The notes under the pieces were generated by a model. That model worked only from the letters and a program-made list of their open reading frames with translations, was not told the origin of the DNA and searched no databases. This document shows, one piece after another, positions 1 through 6,052 of a stretch of 11,682 bases of DNA. How positions within the stretch are numbered: the stretch's first letter is position 1; each line of letters starts with the position of its first letter. The stretch is from contig JBBIRO010000062.1 of assembly GCA_037441775.1 (NCBI GenBank), forward strand, positions 1 through 11,682, given 5' to 3'. Source of the stretch: CAMTWB01 sp037441775 (GTDB lineage Bacteria; Desulfobacterota; Syntrophia; Syntrophales; CAMTWB01). A program made the translations under genes and the position numbers.

Positions 1-139
1 TTAATGAAGACCGCGTTTCTCCTCTGTCTCCTGAATTCTGGCGTCTCCATCAGTTACGGGTTGGCAGTTAGGTCACCCTCCTCCCTTATTGAAGTTATTA
101 TCTTTTTATTATTGTGTATGCAAGTTTTTTCGCTGGCGG

Positions 140-1387
140 TCAGGGGTTACTGTTCCGGTAATCACCCATCTGAGCAATCAGATCCTCGAGATTGACGGCA
201 TCGTCAATCTCGTACTGCATGGATTCGACGGGATCGTAAGAAGGGGGCGGCAAGGTAGATTTTTTCCTCTTGTCATCAACATTGGCCATATAGACCACAT
301 CATGCAGAGCATCCGGATCAATGAGGGGCGACAGGTAATCATCATCGGCCGGTGGTCCATCCGCGCTGCGTGATACCTTGTAGGGCCGCATGAAGATGGT
401 ATCGCGGGAGTTGATAAATTCCTCCTGATACCGTTCCATCGTGAACATGCCCTCGCTTCTGCCAGTTTGCATAGCCGTTTCAATCTGGGTTAACTTGTTT
501 TCGCGGATCAGGCTCCTGATCGAGGGGGTGCTACGCAAAATAGACAGGAGAGGGACACGGAATCCCATCCGGTCTATATGCGCTATTTGCTGTACAATGA
601 GCCAGGAAATCGTCGAGGCAACCTTATAACGGTTTGATTCCTGGGCTTCGCCCGCGGAAGAAGTACTGAGACGATAGATGGCATCCTCCGCATCGGTGGC
701 ATGGAGGGTGGCAAACACCAGGTGGCCGGCTTCGGCAGCGCTCAAAGACAGGCGAATTGTTTCCGGTTCTCTCAGCTCGCCCACCAGAATGACATCGGGA
801 TTCTCCCGTAAGGCGTCGGTAAGGCCCTGCTTGAAGGAGGGGACATGGACCCCGATTTCCCGCTGCTCAATAAAGGCCATCTTGCCTTGAAAGCGATACT
901 CGATGGGATCCTCGAGGGTGATGATATGGACCGGCCTGGTTTGATTTATCTCTTCGATAATAGCCGAAATTGTGGTGGATTTGCCGGAGCCGGTAGCGCC
1001 GCAAACCAGCACCAGCCCGGATTCTAGTTTTGATATGGTCTGCAGGGAAGGGTGCAGATTGAGCGATCGGAGCGAAGGTATCACCTCCGGGAGGACGCGA
1101 ATCGCCAGGCTCAAACCACGAGTAGTATTGAACACGTTGACCCTCAGCCGCACCCTGTTTATCGTGAATGCGACATCCACGGACCAGCGATTCTTCAATT
1201 GCTCCAACTGCCTGGTGGTGAGCATGCCGGAAACAAGGGCATCAATCTCCCTGTGACTCCAGGGCGGCGACTTATCAACATGGATAATCCCGTCTTGCCG
1301 ATAAACGAAAGGCGTCCCGCCCGCCAGGTGGATATCGGAATATCCCTGGCTGATGGCATAATTGATCAATTCTTCCAATCTTTTCAC
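140..1387 (-). CDS. pilT: PilT/PilU-family type IV pilus retraction ATPase with C-terminal extension
   Basis: This is a cytoplasmic hexameric secretion-type ATPase that, in its family, powers retraction of type IV pili for twitching motility. The 415-residue protein has the PilT-like N-terminal domain (SDIHL at residues 17-21), then the RecA-like core: Walker A GATGSGKST (130-138), Asp box TLEDPIEY (157-164), Walker B with catalytic glutamate VGELRE (Glu204, the same number as the catalytic Glu of PilT) and His box GHLVFATLHA (221-230). The PilT signature SIRSLIRENK (289-298) follows. Typical PilT is about 345 residues; here some 85 extra residues, rich in Asp and Pro, follow position 325, so a PilU-like or divergent paralogue is possible. 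The start is GTG with no clear ribosome-binding site, but SDIHL needs a start this far upstream. It lies 41 bp downstream of tRNA-Cys on the same strand. No other pilus gene is in the window. Confidence 0.9.
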   Translation of the reverse strand: MKRLEELINYAISQGYSDIHLAGGTPFVYRQDGIIHVDKSPPWSHREIDALVSGMLTTRQLEQLKNRWSVDVAFTINRVRLRVNVFNTTRGLSLAIRVLPEVIPSLRSLNLHPSLQTISKLESGLVLVCGATGSGKSTTISAIIEEINQTRPVHIITLEDPIEYRFQGKMAFIEQREIGVHVPSFKQGLTDALRENPDVILVGELREPETIRLSLSAAEAGHLVFATLHATDAEDAIYRLSTSSAGEAQESNRYKVASTISWLIVQQIAHIDRMGFRVPLLSILRSTPSIRSLIRENKLTQIETAMQTGRSEGMFTMERYQEEFINSRDTIFMRPYKVSRSADGPPADDDYLSPLIDPDALHDVVYMANVDDKRKKSTLPPPSYDPVESMQYEIDDAVNLEDLIAQMGDYRNSNP

Positions 1388-1428
1388 GGGATTTATTAAT
1401 AAAGAGAGCAGATGCTTCCTGTTCTAAT

Positions 1429-1503
1429 TGGAGGCGGCATCCGGATTTGAACCGGAGAATAACGGTTTTGCAGACCGCTGCCTTACCACTTGGCTATGCC
1501 GCC
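1429..1503 (-). tRNA. tRNA-Cys (GCA)
   Basis: The reverse strand folds as a cloverleaf. The 5' acceptor strand GGCGGCA (1503-1497) pairs with TGCCGCC (1439-1433), followed by discriminator U (1432) and an encoded CCA (1431-1429). The T-arm carries GGTTCAAATCC. The anticodon is GCA (plus-strand positions 1469-1471), flanked by T on the 5' side and AAA on the 3' side. It is the second tRNA of a tandem pair behind a shared promoter, separated from tRNA-Gly by 8 bp. Confidence 0.96.
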
Positions 1504-1511
1504 ATTTTTTT

Positions 1512-1586
1512 TGGAGCGGGCGAACGGATTCGAACCGTCGACGTCCACCTTGGCAAGGTGGCACTCTACCGCTGAGTTACGCCCGC
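1512..1586 (-). tRNA. tRNA-Gly (GCC)
   Basis: The reverse strand gives a canonical tRNA. The acceptor GCGGGCG (1586-1580) pairs with CGCCCGC (1522-1516), with discriminator U (1515) and encoded CCA (1514-1512). The D-arm has AACTCAGCGGTAGAG, the anticodon stem-loop has CCACCTTGCCAAGGTGG with anticodon GCC (plus-strand 1552-1554), and the T-arm has GGTTCGAATCC. It is the first gene of a Gly-Cys pair that is probably cotranscribed. Confidence 0.97.
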
Positions 1587-1610
1587 TCATCCAACGATTT
1601 CCGGCGTGTT

Positions 1611-1638
1611 CCTATAGCAGAATCCGCTTTTTTGTCAA
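1611..1638 (-). promoter_or_regulatory. Sigma70-type promoter of the tRNA-Gly/tRNA-Cys unit
   Basis: On the minus strand there is a perfect -35 TTGACA (1638-1633), a 16-bp spacer and a -10 TATAGG (1616-1611), about 25 bp upstream of tRNA-Gly. The stretch after the -10 is G+C-rich (AACACGCCGG), as is common in stable-RNA promoters under growth-rate control. Because pilT follows on the same strand without a visible terminator, this promoter could also feed it. Confidence 0.7.
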
Positions 1639-1808
1639 CAATAATATCGTGTCCGTTTTCAACCCGGCACAGTAAACAGAAACTTACTGATTACATCAAT
1701 AAAATTTATACGATTGTTAAGGGAGGCACTTTGAGGCTGGCGGGACTGGGTGGCCAGGAAGTCCTTCGACGGACTACGGCGCGAGGAGCTGGGATGGATC
1801 CTCCGTTG

Positions 1809-2243
1809 TCACCGTTTCAGAAGTTGTTCAACTTCCGTGACGAACCTTACGGCAAAAGCAAACGCATGCCTCGCTTCTTCCAGGGAAACGAGGCCAAGGG
1901 CATCGTAGATGACGCGATGCCTTTTGCTCCTCATCTTGTCGAAAATATAGATATCGTCATGAAATTTCTCGCCCAAGGCAATTTCTGCAAATTCGACGGC
2001 TGTCTTGTGTTGTCCTTCTCCCGCCGCCGGCCTGAAACCATTGGCAAACATCAAGGCCCTTGTCGCCTGCAGGACGGCGTTATACGCCATGCTGAAGGCC
2101 CAGTCGCGGTCTATGGCCAGCATTGCTTCTGCCGCCTTGACGTCACGCTTGGCCAGCGCGAGCCTGCCCGCGGACTGCGCCGTCCCGGAAGGGAAAGGCT
2201 TGATCAGGCCTCTATCGAGCAAGTTTTCGTAAGCCATCTTCAT
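1809..2243 (-). CDS. HEPN-domain protein, putative toxin of a HEPN/MNT pair
   Basis: This is a 144-residue, mostly alpha-helical protein of the HEPN superfamily, whose toxin members are RNA-targeting ribonucleases held in check by a partner nucleotidyltransferase. A HEPN-like C-terminal motif is visible, MRSKRHRVIYD (104-114), with Arg105, His109 and Tyr113. The spacing (R-x3-H-x3-Y) differs from the R-x4-H-x-Y of the best-studied HepT toxins, so this is a variant subfamily. Residues 24-70 form the usual first helical hairpin (DWAFSMAYNAVLQATRAL). Its start overlaps the end of the upstream nucleotidyltransferase gene by 32 bp, which indicates translational coupling. A second ATG six bases further in (2237) is equally possible, as neither has a strong ribosome-binding site. 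HEPN membership is well supported; toxin activity is inferred from the pairing. Confidence 0.85.
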   Translation of the reverse strand: MKMAYENLLDRGLIKPFPSGTAQSAGRLALAKRDVKAAEAMLAIDRDWAFSMAYNAVLQATRALMFANGFRPAAGEGQHKTAVEFAEIALGEKFHDDIYIFDKMRSKRHRVIYDALGLVSLEEARHAFAFAVRFVTEVEQLLKR

Positions 2244-2796
2244 TGCCGATCAGCATGATTTTGGGTTCGGCCATGAGCCTGCCGATAAAGGGGTCCTGAT
2301 CCTTCATGCGCTGTTTCATTTCCGATATCGAAAAGAGAAAGGGATTGATTTCGCGGCCAAGCGCCTTTTCCGGCTCCCGCAATCGCTTCAAAAGATTTTC
2401 GAGGGGTATCTTCCCGACAACCATCAAATCGATGTCGCTCCTCTCGTTCTCTGTCCCGGCCGCAAAAGATCCGTATATGAACGCGTATTCGACATCTTTC
2501 TCGTCCGATAAAGCCTGCTTGAGCAGGCCGGGCGCCCCCCGGACCTTGAAGAAAATGGATTTCAGTTCCGAATAGAGGAGGAAGCCGGGATTGACGTGGA
2601 AGTATTTGAGATTGCCTGATTTGCTGCTGGTCAGAAGCCCTATGGATTCGAGGTTTTTCAATTCGGTGCTGACGTTTTTGTAATCCTCTCCAGTGATCCT
2701 TTCCAATTCCCGGAGGTAGAAGGACTTTTCCGGGTGCAGAAAGAAGGTGTTCAGCAGCTCTATCCGGACTTTCGAGGAAAACAGTTTATGCAGCAT
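2212..2796 (-). CDS. Winged-helix plus MNT nucleotidyltransferase, putative antitoxin and autorepressor
   Basis: This fusion protein has an N-terminal winged helix-turn-helix (about residues 1-75; YLRELERITG and VSTELKNLESIGLL resemble a recognition-helix region) and a C-terminal minimal nucleotidyltransferase. The catalytic signature GS-x10-DxD is exact: GS at 109-110 and SDIDL around Asp121 and Asp123, numbered from the start used here. In characterised MntA/HepT systems such an enzyme adds AMP to the HEPN toxin and neutralises it. Two start codons lie six bases apart, at 2802 and 2796. I chose 2796 because GGAG (2806-2803) sits 6 nt before it but directly abuts the upstream ATG; the longer form would be 196 residues. 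The added DNA-binding domain and the tandem palindromes just upstream suggest that it represses its own operon. Confidence 0.86.
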   Translation of the reverse strand: MLHKLFSSKVRIELLNTFFLHPEKSFYLRELERITGEDYKNVSTELKNLESIGLLTSSKSGNLKYFHVNPGFLLYSELKSIFFKVRGAPGLLKQALSDEKDVEYAFIYGSFAAGTENERSDIDLMVVGKIPLENLLKRLREPEKALGREINPFLFSISEMKQRMKDQDPFIGRLMAEPKIMLIGNEDGLRKLAR

Positions 2797-2808
2797 GGCC
2801 ATCTCCAG

Positions 2809-2849
2809 TGATGGTTATTATACATCAATTGATGGTCATTATACATCAA
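2809..2849. promoter_or_regulatory. Tandem palindromic operator overlapping -10 boxes, HEPN/MNT operon
   Basis: Two 20-bp direct repeats (2809-2828 and 2830-2849) have a 21-bp period, two helical turns, and differ at one position (T2816 versus C2837). Each is itself an inverted repeat, TGATG-N9-CATCA, and their junction forms the perfect 12-bp palindrome CATCAATTGATG (2823-2834). On the minus strand each copy carries a perfect TATAAT (2822-2817 and 2843-2838), though no strong -35 is visible. A protein bound here would cover the promoter of the downstream operon. The winged-helix/MNT protein is the obvious candidate. Confidence 0.72.
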
Positions 2850-3001
2850 ATTGAATTGATAAGAACTTACTTTTGACGGTTCGGAGTATAGGGAAGCCAT
2901 TTTCTCGCGTCAAGGGGTATTTTCCATCGAAAATCAGGGGCGGCGATGCCTTTGGGCGAGGAATTGGGGTTGGCGTCAGTCTTTTTTAAGCAGTGAGCTC
3001 T

Positions 3002-3358
3002 TTAGAAGACGTGGAAGCCGGAATGCCGCCATGGTGAGAGCATGGCGATCATCTCCTGCGTGATCTTTCCCTTCTCCTTCATGAATACCTTCAGTGATTC
3101 CCAGGCGCAGCGGCCCAGATCGGCAAGAAGCTTTCGATCGTACAGAAAATAACGCCGCAGGATCTTCGGGATGCTGAAGATAAAATGCCGGTGGGGGACC
3201 TTCTTGAGTATGTCCATGCAGAGCCACTCCCCGAACTCCACGACGCGTTTCTGGTGGCAGGAGGGGCAAAAGTGCCGGCGCTTGCAGGAAAATGCCAGGA
3301 GATACTCATGGCCGCAATCCTTGCATTTGACGCGGGCAAAACCGTCGTAAAATCGGAA
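3002..3358 (-). pseudogene. IS91-family transposase remnant, 5'-truncated and internally deleted
   Basis: A reading frame of 118 codons on the minus strand opens directly after an in-frame TAA and encodes the middle of an IS91-type transposase. It has the zinc-ribbon cysteines (Cys12, Cys15, Cys25, Cys31, Cys34; CKDCGHEYLLAFSC and FCPSCHQKRV), then VEFGEWLC and VPHRHFIFSIPKILRR, all typical of the family. The usual N-terminal 60-70 residues are absent. Near 3075 the protein passes from KVFMKE straight to KGKITQEMIAML and WRHSGFHV, which in intact proteins lie well apart. The segment that should carry the HUH motif (the HLH stretch) is therefore missing, and a stop follows at once. The product cannot be an active transposase. 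A GTG at 3241 gives a 79-residue frame that annotation pipelines may call as a hypothetical protein. No element ends could be identified. Confidence 0.85.
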
Positions 3359-3773
3359 TTACTTTTTATTGAGATGGAAAAGCTCTTGCGGAGAATCCGG
3401 ACAAACCGGATCGACAAAGGGGTGTGACCGTTCCTGAAAGCGGCAACGACCGGCAATCCGACTTGGCCAGGGTGTGATCCGTAAGGATTGGACCATTTTC
3501 CCGGTATGGACCTAAAACATTTCCTCCCGCGGGATTGTTTCTTCCGGAGCCGCGCCGTAGTAATGCCCCAGTAATTCAGGTAGTGTCGGCAATCTTTCGC
3601 ATTTTTTAAATTAGCAGCCCGGTAATCCGGTGATCGGTAAGCCAAAGCTCTGAGAGCCCCCATAGCTTCCGGACCGTTTGGCGTTCACGCCAGTTCCAAG
3701 ATTTTTAACGATCCTTTCTCAACAACCTCCTCGGTAACATTTAATTTGAGGCAATTCGATGAAAAGAATTCCC
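3359..3773. other. Intergenic stretch with no convincing gene
   Basis: About 415 bp between the transposase remnant and the larA promoter. No reading frame has a recognisable product. A minus-strand frame of 32 residues (3512-3610) reads LPTLPELLGHYYG and looks protein-like, but it opens after a stop codon and has no start, so it could be the tail of a destroyed gene or chance. It may be debris from the IS91 insertion. Confidence 0.4.
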
Positions 3774-3831
3774 TTGACAGAAACCGTAGGGATTGACTAG
3801 TTTTTTAACTGGACAATATCGAAACAGGAGG
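3774..3831 (+). promoter_or_regulatory. Probable promoter and ribosome-binding site of larA
   Basis: A perfect -35 TTGACA (3774-3779) is followed after 18 bp by a weak -10 TAGTTT (3798-3803). Transcription would begin near 3810. A consensus Shine-Dalgarno AGGAGG (3826-3831) lies 5 nt before the ATG at 3837 and fixes that start. The -10 is poor, so the promoter may need an activator. Confidence 0.5.
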
Positions 3832-3836
3832 AACTC

Positions 3837-5246
3837 ATGTGTCCTAAGGACAACGCAGCCGTTTTTTGCACCAAAGAAATCACCGTCGAATTCGGTGACC
3901 GTTTTTTGTCGGTTTTTGTTCCTGAAAGTTGCGATCTTCTTTCGATGAAAAGCATGGACGTGTTGGCGGATCCCCGCGCCGCAATCCTTGCGGCACTGGA
4001 GAAGCCGATCGCCAGCCCCACGCTTGCCGAAATAGTCAAGTCGAAACCCCGTCCCGCGGCCGCCTTAACTGTCGCCATCGCCGTCTCGGATATCACCCGT
4101 CCAGTTCCCTACAAGGGTGAGAATGGGCTCCTCCTGCCGCTGATAGCCAAGCTGGAAGAAGCAGGAATCAAGCGGGACAACATCTTAATCATCGTGGCCA
4201 ACGGAATGCACCGTCCGAGCACCCACGAGGAACGAGCCTTCATGTTTGGACCGGAAATAATCGCCCGGTACCAGGTAGTCGATCATGATTGCGAAGATGA
4301 AGCGAATCTGGTCTATGTTGGCGATTCTAAAGCCGGCCGGCCCGTGTTTGTCAACCGTTACTTTCACCAGGCCGATCTTCGTATCGCCACCGGTCTCGTG
4401 GAAAGCCATTTCATGGCCGGCGTATCAGGCGGCAGGAAATCTATTTGTCCCGGCCTGGTGGACAGGAGGACAATAGAAAAATTTCACAGTCCGGAATTTT
4501 TGGAATCACCCCTTGCCGACAACCTGATCCTCACTGGCAATCCCTGCCATGACGAGGCTATTGAAATCGCCAATACGGTAGGCGTGGATTTCATCGTCAA
4601 CGTCTGCCTGGATCGCGAAATGCGCCCCCTGGCGGTCTATGCCGGCCATTTGAGGGAAGCGCATCAGCAGGCCTACAACTTTGTCCGGCAACTGGCGGCA
4701 GTGGCCGTTCCGGAACCATACGACATTATTCTTACCCATGGGGGCTATGCCGGCCGCAATCATTATCAGGCAGCCAAAGCCGCCTGCAATGCCCTGCCCA
4801 TCGTCAAACCGGCGGGTATGGTAATCGTAGCCGCCAATAACCACGACCCGGAGCCGATTGGAGGCCGCGAATATGTCACGCTGCTGCACCTGCTTAAGCT
4901 TCAGGGGGCTGATGGCTACCTGAGAATAATCAGCGACCCCGCCTGGCAGTTTACCAAAGACCAGTGGGAGCCGGAAATGTGGGGCAAGGTGATGCGCAAG
5001 ATAGGCGAGGATGGCCTCATCTATTGCGCCCCCAATATCCCCCGCCAGGAATACCGGTATCTGCCTGGCAGAAGCGGCTACGACTTTTTGGACGCGGATG
5101 ATGAAAACAAACCGCTCCTTATGCAGGCCCAAAAAATGGTTCAGAATGCCATTTTCCACGCCCTTGAAAAATACCAGGGAAAGTCAACCATGGCCTTTGT
5201 CTGCGAGGGACCTTATGCGGTTCCAATACTGCAGGAGGGGCGATAA
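3837..5246 (+). CDS. larA: LarA-family nickel-pincer-dependent racemase/epimerase
   Basis: This 469-residue cytoplasmic protein belongs to the lactate racemase family (DUF2088 fold), which uses a nickel-pincer nucleotide to interconvert configurations of 2-hydroxy acids by hydride transfer. The key residues of characterised LarA are present with identical mutual spacing: His125 (GMHRPS, LarA His108), His191 (ESHFMAG, His174), Lys201 (SGGRKSICPG, the pincer-attached Lys184) and His217 (His200). The N-terminal SDITRP motif (Asp85, Arg88) matches Asp72/Arg75. It is somewhat longer than classical LarA (about 425 residues), with extra residues before SDITRP. Family members act on lactate, malate, phenyllactate, hydroxyglutarate or sugar acids, and the substrate here is unknown. 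It is a single gene on the plus strand, convergent with the tct operon. No larB, larC or larE lies nearby. The start is fixed by AGGAGG 5 nt upstream. Confidence 0.9.
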   Translation: MCPKDNAAVFCTKEITVEFGDRFLSVFVPESCDLLSMKSMDVLADPRAAILAALEKPIASPTLAEIVKSKPRPAAALTVAIAVSDITRPVPYKGENGLLLPLIAKLEEAGIKRDNILIIVANGMHRPSTHEERAFMFGPEIIARYQVVDHDCEDEANLVYVGDSKAGRPVFVNRYFHQADLRIATGLVESHFMAGVSGGRKSICPGLVDRRTIEKFHSPEFLESPLADNLILTGNPCHDEAIEIANTVGVDFIVNVCLDREMRPLAVYAGHLREAHQQAYNFVRQLAAVAVPEPYDIILTHGGYAGRNHYQAAKAACNALPIVKPAGMVIVAANNHDPEPIGGREYVTLLHLLKLQGADGYLRIISDPAWQFTKDQWEPEMWGKVMRKIGEDGLIYCAPNIPRQEYRYLPGRSGYDFLDADDENKPLLMQAQKMVQNAIFHALEKYQGKSTMAFVCEGPYAVPILQEGR

Positions 5247-5265
5247 AACCAACAAACCCCGAGCT

Positions 5266-5400
5266 TGATGAACTCGTAAAAAGTCGATTTTGTTTCCTTT
5301 TGTCATTCCGTGCTTGACACGGAATCCAGTATTTTCAAGCTGTTCTGGACCCCGGCTTTCGCCGGGGTGACGGGGTCGGTGACTTTTTGCGAAGGCGTCA
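5266..5400. repeat. Hairpin-rich inverted-repeat element, MITE/REP-like
   Basis: This is a 135-bp unit bounded by imperfect 20-bp inverted repeats: the left arm 5266-5285 and the right arm 5381-5400 match at 15 of 20 positions, including an exact GACTTTTT core. Inside are two perfect 8-bp stems: ATTCCGTG/CACGGAAT (5305-5312 with 5318-5325, loop 5 nt) and ACCCCGGC/GCCGGGGT (5349-5356 with 5361-5368, loop 4 nt). It sits between two convergent genes. This layout resembles the dispersed intergenic repeats I associate with Desulfobacterota, which is recollection rather than a search. It may also end transcription from both sides, although neither stem has a T-run. Confidence 0.65.
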
Positions 5401-5420
5401 AGGATACTGTCCCCGGAATC

Positions 5421-5439
5421 CCCCGGAATTTAGCCGGGG
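5421..5439 (-). terminator. Possible hairpin ending the tct/larA-like operon
   Basis: A perfect 6-bp stem CCCCGG/CCGGGG (5421-5426 with 5434-5439, 7-nt loop) lies 6 bp beyond the stop codon of the last gene of the minus-strand operon. No T-tract follows, so it is not a canonical intrinsic terminator. It may stabilise the transcript end or act together with the adjacent repeat. Confidence 0.3.
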
Positions 5440-5445
5440 AAATGG

Positions 5446-6021
5446 TTACAACATCAGCCAACACGCAAGACCAACCATAATCGGTATGGTCAGGTTGTCG
5501 TTTAATGGCCAAGGAAGGGCTTCTACCAGCGTTCCTAGGAGGGCGGCCGGCAGATGCTTAAGCGGGTTATCCCCAAAATAGACGGCCAGCACGAACCAGG
5601 CGGAAAAGAAGAAAGCGGAGCTTCCGGCTGGGGTCTTGCCGAATATTTGCCGCCGACCGTAGCGTTGGCCAATGAATGCCGCGGCCGAATCTGATACGGC
5701 CAGCACCAGGAGGGCGGAGATGGCAATATCGCGGGGAAAGAGCAAAATCGTCGCCACGGCCCCCAGGACAAAATAAAAGCCCCCCGAAGGCTGGTCCTGC
5801 TCGTCGGGACGTAACATCCGGCCAAACAGCAGTAGATACCATTTACCAACCGCCGCAATTTTTAACCGCAGCAACTCCAGCGTAAAGAAAAGGGCGGCCA
5901 ATGGTAAAAATAAGCAAAGAAACTCCTCTTCAAACCGCAAATATAATATTGGGATAAGAACGCCAAGAAGGTGGACGGCCTTTCTAGAAAGTTCCGTTCG
6001 GTTAATGCGTTCGCTTTCCAT
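5446..6021 (-). CDS. Diacylglycerol/polyprenol kinase-like integral membrane protein
   Basis: This 191-residue membrane protein resembles the CTP-dependent dolichol/polyprenol and diacylglycerol kinase family (SEC59/DGK1-like, related to CDP-DAG synthases). Seen in the sequence: an N-terminal LSRKAVHLLG (11-20, the family's RK-x2-H motif) leading into hydrophobic segments at about 19-29 and 34-52, SDSAAAFIGQRYG (110-122) followed by GKTPAGSSAFF (128-138), and the C-terminal VEALPWPLNDN motif (166-176). Further hydrophobic segments lie at about 83-95, 100-118 and 136-150. An upstream in-frame start would extend the protein by 37 residues into the end of the preceding gene, but those residues look non-coding. 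I chose ATG 6021, which puts the RKAVH motif at the usual N-terminal position. It follows the LarA-like gene by 31 bp on the same strand. Its substrate, and why it sits with a carboxylate cassette, are unclear. Confidence 0.8.
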   Translation of the reverse strand: MESERINRTELSRKAVHLLGVLIPILYLRFEEEFLCLFLPLAALFFTLELLRLKIAAVGKWYLLLFGRMLRPDEQDQPSGGFYFVLGAVATILLFPRDIAISALLVLAVSDSAAAFIGQRYGRRQIFGKTPAGSSAFFFSAWFVLAVYFGDNPLKHLPAALLGTLVEALPWPLNDNLTIPIMVGLACWLML

Positions 6022-6052
6022 CTTTTTGTTGCACCCATCCCGGCTGTCGGGC

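Noticed and set aside
1..50. Short minus-strand ORF starting at ATG 50 and running off the left edge
   Set aside because: Only 16 codons are visible, the purine-rich stretch upstream is too far from the ATG for a ribosome-binding site, and no family pattern is recognisable.
1750..1790. Hairpin AGTCC/GGACT downstream of the HEPN gene as terminator
   Set aside because: Only five base pairs and no T-run in the direction of transcription.
1428..2258. 276-residue open frame on the plus strand
   Set aside because: It runs through both tRNA genes and antisense to the HEPN gene, and has no recognisable domain; it is a shadow.
2809..2849. CRISPR-like repeat pair
   Set aside because: Only two 20-bp copies separated by a single base, with no spacer; operator architecture explains them better.
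3091..3663. 190-residue minus-strand open frame
   Set aside because: It overlaps the recognisable IS91 transposase frame in a different register and has low-complexity Ala/Ser composition; the zinc-ribbon frame is the real one.
5305..5368. Intrinsic terminators formed by the two 8-bp stems
   Set aside because: Neither stem is followed by a T-tract on either strand; recorded as part of the repeat element instead.
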